64,000 bases of DNA from Aplidium turbinatum (taxonomy: Eukaryota; Chordata; Ascidiacea; Aplousobranchia; Polyclinidae): contig OU964921.1 in the NCBI GenBank assembly GCA_918807975.1, forward strand, positions 35,924,498 through 35,988,497. The letters run 5' to 3'. The position numbers and the translations under genes were made by a program. Of this stretch, positions 1 to 11,000 are shown in pieces. The stretch's first letter is position 1; every line of letters starts with the position of its first letter. A model generated the notes under the pieces. It worked only from the letters and a program-made list of their open reading frames with translations. It made no database searches and was not told the origin of the DNA.

Positions 1-494
1 ACTGCTCGCAGACTAATATCGCAGACTAATTTGTTCCTTAGCAACCACATAACATTTTTAATCATTTTCTAAAGTGAACTGCTGTAAATTTTACTGATAC
101 TATGAGCTAATATAGTTGTACTGAAGAGGGTTCAATACCCGAAATCGCGATCTGCAACAGAAGAATTTCAATTTGGACTTTGTCATGAACAGTATATTTC
201 CACCCAACATTTTCTATTTCTGTTTGAACTACATGTACTTTAAAAGGTTGTCAATATTACTGCATTCAATTTTTTTCACGAGATTTACTTATTGACAATT
301 GTGGAAGAAAAGATATTGGTCACCAACATCACATTGATGTTAATGTTTTTTTCATACACAGATATTTAAGAGTCCCCACAACTTTAAATACATCTGTTGG
401 TTGTTGCTTTAAAATAGTTTTTTTTTTCTATTTTCAAAGTTACATGGATTAGAATAGAACTAGGCTACAGAGTGATCACTTTGCTCAATTTCAG
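1..494. other. Intron of P450 gene A, no feature seen
   Basis: AT-rich sequence ending in a pyrimidine-rich acceptor (ttgctcaatttcag) at 481-494 that opens the first P450 exon. By comparison with genes B and C, the nine earlier exons of this gene should lie upstream of the window. I see no exon, RNA gene or repeat end here. Confidence 0.6.
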
Positions 495-3400
495 GTATTT
501 GATCCAGAACGATTTAATGAGAAAAACATAAGCAAGATTCCACCATTTGCTTATCTTCCTTTTGCAGCTGGCCCAAGGTAATAATATTTTCTATTTTTCT
601 TGGATTCTGCTCTGTGAAACAATATACTTTTGTTGCTCTGTAATTGTCCATCGTTTAAAAATCAAACTCTCAATCAAGGTTAGAGAAGCATGGGCACAGA
701 ATTCAGTGCTTATTACAATTTGTGTTTGCAATTTAGGACCAAATTTCGAAACTCGGGTTTGAGGTGTTTATTACCCAGAAAAAAACTTATTTCGAGTTTT
801 GAATAAACTGCTATTTGGCCCGATATTAAACTTATAATTAATGTCAATGTACAAAGACAACAGAGGGTACATTTTAATTAAATGTTATCGTTAAAACACG
901 TTGTTTTCAAGTGATTTTTTTTATACTAACGCACGAAAATCAAAGCGTTGAAATAGACTGAGTTTCGCTTTCAGCAGCATGATCGTTGCTTACTTTACCA
1001 TGTAAATATTAACAACCTGACCCTGTTTCAGCCTGATGCTGCGAGTTCGCTGTGGTAATAGCAAATTGCAGTAGCTTTCGGAACACAGTTCCCTGGTCAT
1101 GTGCTGCGACGAACACAGCGAACTCGCAGTATCCGGCCAAGACATGCGGTTAATATCTAAATTGCGAAGAAAGCGTTGAAATTTCATCATTCAGTCTGTT
1201 TCTTAGCTTTTATGAGGAATAGTCCCATATGGTAAATAAACTGTTTCAGGCTCCACTCATGTGGGCTTGATTGTAAATATGGCATGACGAAGTTCAAGAT
1301 TGTCATGTCTTCTGTTCGTAGCTTGAAAAGACACATTTACTTTTTTTAAATTTCTTGCTGTATACCGCAAGTAGAGGAAGTGTAATATACTATAGTAGAG
1401 GAATGGCTCTGCAATTGTAATTTTCCCTTTCCACAGATAAAACGAAATCCTCAGAATGCATATATAGACGAGTCAATATACGGAAAAAAGACACCTAACC
1501 CCAAAAAAATTGATACAAAAGGTTTTTCAACGGATTCTGTTACCAATGGGCATACTAAATAACATACTAAAAGTCTACCAAAATCGGACCCCCAGGAAGG
1601 GGTCATTTTCAAGGAAATATACGCATATTTCTAAATAATTTTGCGTATTGGGTAGATGGTGGTATTCAAGTTGTTATTGTTCTTGTGTTTGTGACATCAT
1701 AATCACATGAATGTGTGCATAGTCGCATCACAATGCAAATGTTGTTGCTAGTATTGGTCATGCAATCATACAGGCAGTCCGACCACGAGCTGTTATTGTC
1801 CCTTTGCAAATTGGCCTTTCAGTGCAACTGCAACATCTAAATCAATCGCGATTTCTTTTGGATAGCTTGTGTCAGATGGGGTTCTGCTCTTCGTATGGCG
1901 AAATGCAGAGGTTTGAAATGAATGCCGCAAACTGTTCTGCACCAGACATGCTTGGTAAGGATATTGATGCGTTGACAATGACAGGACAACCTGCATTCGC
2001 ATACTCATTCAGTAGAAAGGATAAAGCCAGGACCCTTGGGCAAAAATCTGCTATCAAGGTCGCTCCTGATCGAACCATTGATACTGCACTTCTTTTTCAA
2101 CGCTTCATGGTGGTCTCCCAATCTGGACATCTATCACTGGAGGAAGTTATGTGTTACGAGCTTAGTCTTTTCCCTCCTGCTCTCTTTGAATCGAGACATG
2201 TATTCCGAAAAGCTGATAAGCCACAGTTAGCACACGCGATCTGTGATCACGTAAGTAATGCAATCCTACATTCTGTACCAAAAGCGGAGTGCCACGTACT
2301 TGATGGCGGTTCACTCCTTCACCGTATACCATGGCAGCGTGGACAAAGCTATGGTGAAATAGCACGGTCATATGCTGATTTCACCATCCGGCAATATGGA
2401 TCCGGTACGACCATTGTGTTTGACGGCTATGAAGAAGGGCCGACCATTAAAGACAACATGCATCAAAGAAAAGGACGTAATCTTCATCCCGTTGTCAACT
2501 TTACAGCTGAGACTATGTTCACAGGCAAGAAGGAGGAGTTCCTTTCACAAGATGCCAATGAACAAAATTTAATTTGGATGATAAGTGGTAAACTTCGGGA
2601 ACAAAATTGCACCGTGGTAAATGCATTTGGGGATGCTGATGTAGAAATTGTGTAAGCCGCAGTGGAGACATCTCTTCTCCAGACAACGACGCTGATTGGA
2701 GAAGATACCGATCTCCTTGTGTTAATTGTTTACTATGCACAAGAAGATAGTAAGGGCCTTTATTTCAGGTCAGACAAGTCCAAAGCTGATGGCAGTACCA
2801 AAGTATACAACATCAACCGTTTGAAAAAAATCTTTGGACATGACATGTGTTCTGAGTTGATATTTATCCATGCCATGACTGGTTGTGACACTACGTCTCG
2901 GATATTCGGTGTTGGCAAGAAGACTGCTTTTCCGAAACCTGTGCATGGAGATCCTGTTCTTCGGTCTTGTGCTAAAGCATTCACTGCCCCAAACCAGACC
3001 ACAGAGATAATCGATGACCTTGGGTGCCAATAATGGCTGTCTTCTTTGATGGCCAGAGCACAGGTTCCCTTGTGACAATGCGATACAACACCTTCAGCAA
3101 GAAAGTTGTCTCTGCTTCATCATTTGTAACGCCCGACCGTCTGCCGCCAACTGAATCTGCTACCCAATTTCACTGTCGTCAAGTTTACTACCAGATAATG
3201 GTCTGGATGGGAAAAGCAGAAAGTATGGATGTCATGAATTGGAGGTGGAACCGGCAAAAGAATCGGCTCATCCCACTTATGTCAAAAATGAAGACTGCTC
3301 CAGACAGTCTCTTGAAGGTCATTCATTGCAACTGCTCCACTGCCTGTAAGACACTCTGCTGCTCCTGTAGAGGATACGGAATACCATGTACCGCTGCATG

Positions 3401-5451
3401 TGGACCATGCCAACTGCAAGAATGTGACAATCCACATAACAAGTTTCTTCTAGACGAGTCGGAAGAAGATGAATAGAGACAGCCGTAGGCAATAAGACAA
3501 CAAACGGGCTGATCACCCTGGTTTACGATTTACCTTTGTAGCCTACTGTTGTAATTCCGATGATTTCTGAATGTATCTGTGTCTAGACTTTAATGGTACG
3601 CCATTCTTTAGAACAGATTAATCCCATGTATTCATCTACTGTAGAAGGCCAAGTATGAGCTTCCTGTTGGTTGCAGTTTTTCTTAGATGCCGGTATTGAT
3701 AGTACCTGTTATGCCGCATGTAATATGCTGTTATGATAATTCCATCTTATTAGGGGAGATTGGGGATACTACGGACGGATTTTCGAGTGTTTTGTTTTCG
3801 AAAAAATGTTTTATTTTAAAGTGTACTGGAAACCGTTTTGCACCAATACATATGGAATTTATTCAGATGAAAAGTGAGGAGTTGTCTCTAAAAATTTTAC
3901 CACTATTCAGCTTATCAAGTTGCCAAAAGTATAGAAACTGAAATGTTGGAAAACCACTTTTCTCAAGCTCGAATTACATAATGGAAGTCAAGATGATTTT
4001 GTTTGCGGTTTAACTCAAGCCTCAAGTGAATTTTCTAATATCGTGCTCTGCTCTGTCTGATGTTGGCCTATCGCTGCGTCCGAAATGTCTCCGGGCTCCC
4101 CCAGGTCGTATATTATATACAAATCATACGTATCTCAGTAGATAATCAGCCTATCGTAATTTAACCTATTTAATTTGATTCATTGACCCCGAAAACCTAG
4201 GGATAGACACCTAAACCGTCTTTCTATCTTGAATAGCAATTGAGATATAGGCAATATAACATCCCGGAGGCCATCTTGGACGCCATCTTGAAAATGACCC
4301 CTTTCTGGAGGTCCGATTTTGGTAGACTTTTAGTATGTTATTTAGTAGGCCCATAGGTAACAGAATCCGTTGAAAAACCTTTTGTATCAATTTTTTTGGG
4401 GTTCAACCTTATATTGACTCGTCTAATAAGAGTCATAGATCTCAATACTTTCTCGATCATCTTCCACATAATCGTCAGGGTTTCGATGATTAACTTTTCA
4501 AAAAGATTTTGCTGAGAACAGCTAATATAGCTACTGTATATAATTAGCTATACTGTATATTAGCTATATAGCTAATTATATGATAAATGGTTACAAGACA
4601 GAGGGTGAACACTAAAAAGTATGGACAACGTAGGTCGTAGGCTATTCTTTTTCTTCAACGGATTGATCATGTTTGATCAGCTGTGACTTTCCATATCAAC
4701 TCCCTCTAATCTGTTCTGTCTTTTGTACTTTCGGGTTTCGGCATGCTTTTCATTTCAGCAATTTCCTTGATATTGTCAAAGAAATTTCATTTTTTATCGT
4801 CCTTTTGTTCGCTTTGCCTTGTAGCCTACTATCCCAGTCAACATGAAATTTTCCAAGGAGTGGCTTCTTGTTATGTGTTCAACATATCATAATTTTTTGA
4901 GGTTGATGTTGTTAATTAGACTCCAGTTGCACATACTATTCTGGATAACGTACAGCTTGGCTAAATCATTTAATCTTTTTTTTTTTCACATCTTGTCTGA
5001 AAACCTCAATTTAATATTTTTTCACACGGGTTTCGGGTAGCAAGATATAGCAAAAAATGGATTTCGATTTTTGATAAACCCGGGTTGGAAACACTAACTA
5101 TTGTACAGTGCAATGTTTGTAGTAAATTGGGCTTGATCAAGGCTTAGTTTTATTTCACAACAGGTGGCATTACAACCAGAAATAAAGAAAACGTTCATAA
5201 AAATAGCACACATCATTTAAAGTAAGCTGTTTCAAAATTTTCTTGTATTGATTTTTAGAAACTGCATCGGACAAAATTTTGGAATGGTTCAAATGAAAGT
5301 ATTCCTGGCTCAAGTTCTCCGACGCTACGAATTCCATTATGATGCTAACATTCCTGCTCCTAAAATGTCAGTGGGCATCACTGTCCAGCCAGAAAATGGA
5401 CTTCATCTGATTGTGAAAGAAGTTAATCAAGAGTCTACATCGTTATCATGA
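495..5451 (+). CDS. CYP4: Cytochrome P450 family 4, gene A (last two exons only)
   Basis: Two coding exons, 495-577 and 5259-5451, separated by a GT-AG intron in phase 2 and matching exons 10 and 11 of genes B and C. The first encodes VFDPERFN (the PERF segment) and ends in FAAGPR; the second opens with NCIGQ, so the splice rebuilds the haem-binding loop F-x-x-G-x-R-x-C-x-G, whose Cys is the haem iron ligand. The product should be a microsomal haem-thiolate monooxygenase that hydroxylates lipophilic substrates; in family 4 these are often fatty acids or eicosanoids. The C-terminus ends ESTSLS before TGA, a few residues longer than in gene B. The last exon is very close to that of gene B (shared [10 protein letters not shown] and NGLHLIVK), so A and B are probably tandem duplicates. 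The 4.7 kb intron carries a transposon at 1465-4425. The rest of the gene lies before position 1, so I cannot judge whether the whole gene is intact. Confidence 0.88.
1005..1140. repeat. Fragment of fold-back repeat with its own hairpin
   Basis: Shares a long stretch with the arms of the fold-back element at 39909-40483: the blocks cctgatgctgcgag, cgctgtggtaatagc and agctttcggaacacagtt occur in the same order. It also folds on itself: gagttcgctgtg near 1042 is answered by cacagcgaactc near 1117. It lies in the gene A intron. A shorter scrap of the same family (gctttcgaaacacagttctctagtcat) is at about 5773-5799. Confidence 0.65.
1465..4425 (+). mobile_element. TIR DNA element carrying a FEN1-like nuclease gene
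   Basis: Bounded by long imperfect terminal inverted repeats, 1465-1613 and 4287-4425, which start TAGACGAGTCAATATA and share almost all of about 140 bases apart from a small indel near the tip. The target duplication is ambiguous because both flanks are A/T only: TA if the element starts at GACGAG, or ATA if it starts at TAGACG. Between the repeats lies one broken plus-strand reading frame (1757-3476) for a PIN/XPG-type nuclease; no DDE transposase is visible. The 800 bases after the frame show nothing coding. The element is in the last intron of P450 gene A, in the same orientation. I cannot assign it to a named superfamily; related proteins in other animals are, from memory, generally annotated only as uncharacterised. 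Confidence 0.8.
1757..3476 (+). pseudogene. Broken FEN1/XPG-like PIN nuclease of a TIR element
   Basis: Numbering from the Met codon at 1804, the first frame has acidic residues in the order and spacing of flap endonucleases: Asp167 (VLDGGSLLHRIPW), Asp207 (IVFDGYEEGP), Asp277/Asp279/Glu281 (GDADVEIV), then GEDTDLLVL. These are followed by GCDTTSRIFGVGKKTAF, which resembles the helix-hairpin-helix of FEN1 (GCDY..I.GIG.K.A). The tail (about 3319-3437) is a Cys-rich block with CNC, CSC and CGPC spacings like a tesmin/TSO1 CXC DNA-binding domain. Homology to the family seems to run upstream of 1804 to about 1757. Damage visible: one in-frame TAA at 2653-2655 and one frame change near 3025-3030. 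The family protein as I remember it is longer at the N-terminus, so the front may be deleted. The nuclease assignment is from motifs; any role in transposition is inference. Confidence 0.72.
4500..4590. repeat. AT-rich palindromic tract
   Basis: Alternating TAGCTATA-type words (gctaatatag, ctgtatat, tatagctaattata) form overlapping palindromes just outside the right end of the 1465-4425 element. Apparently simple AT-rich sequence; no function can be inferred. Confidence 0.5.
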
Positions 5452-5860
5452 AAAGGCCAGATGAAACAATGGCTTGAAGTGGTTCGATGAAAATAATTTG
5501 TTTTGAAACTGACACTGTGTGCCTAGTAGCCTATCTAGTGAAAGAACAACTAATTTATGAGAACTAGTAAAATATCTTACAAAAACGTCAATTGCAAAAG
5601 TCAACCTTTCATACGTACATATGTTTTTGTTTATCTCTAAAACTTTTATTTATTGTAAATTCTTCCTGAATCAGACTCTTTGAACATAAATTACGTGTTT
5701 AATTTGAAATAGATCTCTCAAAACGTTTTGGGACGAATTTATTTTGTTTACCCTGAAATAAGATAACACGAGCTTTCGAAACACAGTTCTCTAGTCATAT
5801 TCTTAGGCAAAGTTAGCTTAATTATTACAAAGCCACTACTACAGTGATAAACCTCTAAAG

Positions 5861-6105
5861 CAAGGGTTCTTAACCAGGAGTGCACGCACCACTAAGGGGT
5901 GCGAGACTTGTTCCTAGGCGGTGTGGGGATGCTGAATTATTAGGGTTTGTTATAATATGACGTAAGAAGCAAAGTTGTTTTTACCAGGTTTCAACAAAAA
6001 TTTCGAACTCTAGGCAACTATTATTTTTCAGTCAATCCTAGGAGGGAGTGCAAGAACTGGTTGGTAATTTCAAGGTGGTGCCGACAATGCAAAAGGGAAC
6101 CACTG
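5861..6105. mobile_element. hAT-type MITE, 245 bp
   Basis: Ends CAAGGGTTCTTAACC and GGGAACCACTG form short imperfect terminal inverted repeats, flanked by an exact 8-bp target duplication CTCTAAAG (5853-5860 and 6106-6113). The interior is non-coding and contains ggggtgcg and ggtggtgcc blocks also present in the element at 48654-48843. Eight-base duplications and a CAGTGGTTCTTAA-like tip are the hAT signature. Confidence 0.88.
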
Positions 6106-6675
6106 CTCTAAAGTCTGAAGCATCGCTTTCTGAAAACAAATATATGCCAAATACGTGGTCGGTTATCGAAAGGATCTATCTAAAAATGAAATCTCTCAGA
6201 AAAGAAACGTAAAATATATCGCTTAAAACAAGTTTAGAAACACGTTAAGTTAGCCAGCCCATGCTGTTTTGATTATTCAATGCAAAATTTTTGAAATAAA
6301 TATTTATTTGCGTGCAAGTATCCTGGTGCAAACGCATTTTATCTGATCTGTTGCAAAATTAAGCGAGTCGAACAAAGCAAGCCTAAACCTTTGTTTTTAT
6401 ATTTTTGGAGTACTTTAAGTCATAATATAAAATGCTAAAGTTTTGTATTGCGATCGCTGGCCTTCAAACACAGACAGCCATCTTGAGCAAATCTTATGTT
6501 TGGCAAAAAACGTCTTTAGCCTTGAAACCATTAACCCGCAAAAATCAATTGCAATTTGCTTATTTGTAAGCTTATTTCTAGCACTGTATTTGCAGTTTTG
6601 TGTGGCATAAAACATTTTTTAACTAAAAATAATAGTAAAGTTCTGCGGTAGTGATAGTAGTTTGATTGGTTGGCC

Positions 6676-7092
6676 CATGGCCACCTGGAGATGCGGCCTG
6701 ATTTGTCACATTTTGCAGATTTTGATTACAGCAACTGCTAGTGTTTGATTGACATTTTCTGAGATTTTTTTACTTTTAGCTGTCTCCTAATGATGTAAAA
6801 GGTTTTTGTTGCCTTGGGGAAGCAGTAGCAAATGAGAAAAAACAAGTTAAAAACCCTGAATCAGACTGTTATTGAAAAATTAACAGTCTGACTAAAATTT
6901 TCAAAATCAAGTTTTCTTTGTTTTTCAACATGTGAGGATGTTAAAACCTATTGTGTCATCTGGGGAAAACAGTAAAGAAAGCGTAAAAATATAATTTTTA
7001 GAAAAACTTATTTAAGCTCTCGCCCAAACTTAGCAAAATCTAGAAATTTCTGCAAAATGTGACAAATCAGGCCGTACCTTTAGGTAGCCATG
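6676..7092. mobile_element. TIR MITE, 417 bp
   Basis: Terminal inverted repeats of about 50 bases: CATGGCCACCT then, after a small gap, CGGCCTGATTTGTCACATTT and TTGCAGA. The matching right arm ends AGGTAGCCATG. Flanks carry GTTGGCC on both sides (GGTTGGCC if the ambiguous G is counted), a 7-8 bp duplication. The interior has no open frame. Superfamily uncertain: hAT or P-like would both give an 8-bp duplication. Confidence 0.82.
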
Positions 7093-7600
7093 GTTGGCCT
7101 AGTTAATTTGAAAAAGGAAACCAGAAAATGACGAGTGAAGAGTAAAACGCTCTTGTTCCAAAAGCAATTGCTGCCCCCGAAGCTATTACATATTTAGCGA
7201 TAAAAAGTAGCCGAACATAGTTATGGACAGTTCGATTGCAGATTATTAGTAGTTTAACTTTTTTGTTGGTCTTATAGCACTCTTTTACAGCAAAAAAAGT
7301 TCTAGAATACGTGACTGGGACATTTTTGGGAAAGCGTAACGACTGCGCCCAAGGTCAAGCTGGTGACCTTTCTTGTAACTATTTTATTACATTGACCAGT
7401 TTCCCAAAAAAAGAAAACACTCTTGTGCAATCTAAGCTTTAACGTTCAGCATCAGTTTAATAATTAAACTTATGTTGCAACAACAAATGTAAAGTAGGTT
7501 GCCTTTATGATGCCTGTTTTACATCAAATTATTAAAAGGTTCTTCATTTAATTAAGCATTTAAAATTTAAATGATTTTTTCTTAGTTCTTTTTTTCATCC

Positions 7601-7884
7601 GTTCCGTTAGCTCAGTGGTTACTCGTCCGGATCAAGATCAGGCGGCGCTGGTTCGGCTCTCGGGGTGTGCGCTTGAGCATCGCATTTCAGGACTCCATTC
7701 AGCGGCACGTAATGAATGAATAATTCCCCAGCAACAAAACTTTAACAATCGAAAACTTCTCTGGCAATGTCGGTAACCGGTCCGGCGACAAGAGCCTCTA
7801 TACAAGTATGCTAAACTACCAGGAATAACCTATCAAGGCTTTGTCAGGCCGAGGATGCAGATTCCAAACCAAACTAAACCAACC
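7601..7884 (+). mobile_element. tRNA-derived SINE copy
   Basis: The head is tRNA-like: an A-box-like GTTAGCTCAGTGGTTA and, 34 bases on, a B-box-like GGTTCGGCTCT, then a non-tRNA body (gtgcgcttgagca, ccattcagcgg, ggaataattcc-like, acttctctggcaatgtcgg, accaggaataacctatcaagg) ending in a CAAACCAAACTAAACC tail. The same head, body and tail recur at 14714, 20595, 31061, 35673, 55083 and 55393, so this is a moderately diverged interspersed family of about 285 bp. It lies just downstream of the ANKRD29-like gene. Confidence 0.85.
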
Positions 7885-7944
7885 TTAGAACGAAGTTGTT
7901 GATTGGGTCTGTATTGCTTGCTCAACAAATTCATATGTTTGACA

Positions 7945-7950
7945 TTTATT
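7945..7950 (-). promoter_or_regulatory. Candidate poly(A) signal of the ANKRD29-like gene
   Basis: TTTATT on the plus strand reads AATAAA on the minus strand, 82 bases past the TGA stop at 8032-8034. Spacing and position suit a polyadenylation signal; it rests on the hexamer alone. Confidence 0.45.
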
Positions 7951-8031
7951 GTAGAAAGTGAATACAGCACGCAAGGCAAAATTTTACTAATAAATCCATG
8001 TGATGAGACAGGCGGCAGCGATAGCGTATTT

Positions 8032-11000
8032 TCAATTCGTTGACGTACGAAATTCGATGATGGCTTGTGAGACTTTGTTGAAACCCTGGATTGCCGCCAG
8101 TTCTGACGCATCTAAACCGTGCTGAGTTAAAAGAATAAGATGAACAGTTTAACAATGTCATGTGTATAGGCTATATGAAAGAATTTTTTTTTTAATAAAA
8201 TTAATGTAATTCATCATTACGTAATGATTATTTAATGAGCCAGAAACCTTTTAAACACTTGCCCGGACCTGTTCTGGGGCAATAGTTTATTGTAATTATT
8301 GGTAAATATTGGTATGGAGTTAAATAACATGATGTAATTAATAACCAAAAATTTAGCACATATCTTTCTTTTTGCAAATACGGTACTGTAGTTTCGCTCT
8401 ACGACATGTAGCCTACATGAAGAAAAGAGATATAGCAGAAGGCTTTAGGTAACAACTGTAATGTAAATTATACAGCAATATAAAAACATTAAACAGAGAT
8501 AAAATTCTACTTTTGTACAAACATACTTTATCTTTAGTATCAGGATGGACACCATGTGAAAGCAACGATTCGGCTACTGCTGAATGGCCGAAGCAACCTG
8601 CAGCATGTAATGCGGTATAACCGTTCTGAAACAGACAACATTCAAAAAAATAAATTAGATAAAGTGTAAAATCTAATTACACAAGTATGCTAAAAAGTTC
8701 TTTGTTACTTATTTGTTTGCAAAGAAGATTTATTGATGACAAAAACTAATTTTTGTTTCCACTTGCTGTGCATGGATGACAGCTGGAAGAAGATTTCTTG
8801 GTAGCCTACAGTAGACTACAAAGATTCATGCTATCAATCAATTTCTCACGTGGCAGAGATGATTCCACCTCTGTCAATCAAAAGCTTTAGACACATTTAA
8901 ATATTTTTTAATTAATTAGCCTACAAGATGAGATGCAAGATCGATAGAACAACACTGCCTCGAGCTGCAATAATTTTTTTTTAAGAAAGTTGTATTGTAA
9001 ATGAAGAGGTTTACAACCGACATTTAATATAATGGCGTTACATGCCGGAGAGGAGGCAATTTAAACAAGAAATGGTAAAATATTTTAGCGTAATTTCTAA
9101 CAAGGCCATGATTCGTGATACGCTGCGAAGCAGTACTGCAGTGGGATTATTTTTAAAAAATTCTTTCTCGACCAAGATGATTTATGCTTCATTGAAGTTG
9201 TTCTTCATTGCTGCAAGTCGACCAAAAATGTTGACGTCAAAGCTAATTTGAATCCACAACCAGATTTTCAAATCATTACAAGTGAACATGGCCAGCCAAA
9301 AGCTTTGTCCAATGGCTAAGCAAACCAAGACGATTAGAGCCTGCGACAAGCAACAGCCTTCATCCATTTTCACAATTGTTAAGCTTCGTGGTTTTATCTA
9401 CATATTCCTCCCGTTGCGGGATTACCTTCAACAGCCCGGTGTATGGGTTCCGTTTTAGCAAACTGTCCACAATTTGTTTGTTGCCTGTACAAGCTGCTTT
9501 AAATAAAGGAGTTGCACCGTCTAAATTTCGAGGTCTGGAAGTAAAAACACAAATTACAATTACTTGACATAATAGTACGCTACGCATACTGCTGCGCCAA
9601 AAAGGGATACTTACACAGAATAAGAAAAGTCAGATGTAGTAGGACTGGATTCGATTCCAAAGAAGTTGGTTAACAAAGTGGTTACATTGTAAGCATGCCA
9701 AAAATTGCAGTCGCTAAAAGAGTATAGCAAAACGACAACAAATATACGATTTAAATTTTATTGCTGTTTATTGCATCGCGAAAGCGGCATTACGCTACTT
9801 TGCTATGTTTGCTTGAACATGGAATTTGCGTAAGTAAGTTGTGTCGCCACAACGTTGACTTAAAGTTTATGTTAACAAACTTAACATGCAATGCGCAGCT
9901 CTAACGAACATAATAATTATGTCATTCATACATACGTTAAAGTGAACATGGAATTGAACTGACAAACAAATGTCACTACTTGCTGCTACATTTGATTTGA
10001 ATGAAATTTCGGCATGCATGTGCAACGCCAAACCGGGCCTTCAAGACAAATTCAGACTAGTTGAAAAGCATCAAAAAAACGGGCCCAAAAACGTCATTAT
10101 GGATAACTATTCACACTTTACACAGTTACAAAAAAGAACCAGTTTGTATTTTTCATGATTTTAACAAAGCAGTGAAATGTTGACCTCATAACTAAGTAGG
10201 CTATTACAACTGGGGCTTTAGTTTTGTTTAATGTGATCAATAATCTTGCATCAATCTTGTAGACTTGTAGGCTATAGTTAGGGACGGTACATTACGGGAC
10301 GCGCAACTCCGTTGTTCCTTCAACATTAGAAGGGTCAATTGCCAATTTGACATTTTTTTTACGCTTTACTGCTGGTTTGCTTTCAACTAAAAACCTTAAA
10401 TTACTTTAAAACCAACTTCACTCTTCTTATATAACCCATAAAAAGTAAAATATTTTGTAAATTACAAAAAAACGTAACCCTTCTAGTGTTGCAGATAAGC
10501 CAAAAGCGGATGAAGCTTCGCATCCCTATGATCTACAATCCCTAGCTATAGTATATAGACCTTATTTTGTAGCATGCAAGCTACGTTCATACCGACGTTG
10601 TAAGAACATGACTTGGTGATGTAAAAAATTACTTTCAGTCTAAGCGGGAAGGCGATCGAAATTAATGCGAGTGTCATGCTCAAGCTAACGTAGATGAAAA
10701 ACGTACACGTCATATTTCTACCAATCACTCCTGCACGACACATGCTCAAACTAACCTAGTGATGATATGGTTTAGTCAGCTATTATGAATTGCACGCTAA
10801 AGCAAGCTAGTCAAAGCAACTCCACGCAAAATGCTGTTTTAGTATTAGCCTGCACATGCATTAGAACACAACGTTATAACGAACGTGGTTTCCGCATTCT
10901 CATTACGCGATTTTGACGTGATCCATACGTGGTCTAAACGTATGATTTGTTTATCTGGAATCATACCCTACCTATCAACGTTTGCTCCAAGCTGCAACAG

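Noticed and set aside
1872-2078. Minus-strand open frames inside the TIR element
   Set aside because: Antisense shadows of the nuclease frame, which shows conserved motifs on the plus strand.
7601-7690. A tRNA gene at the start of the SINE
   Set aside because: Same promoter boxes recur in several places with the same non-tRNA body; no clean cloverleaf.
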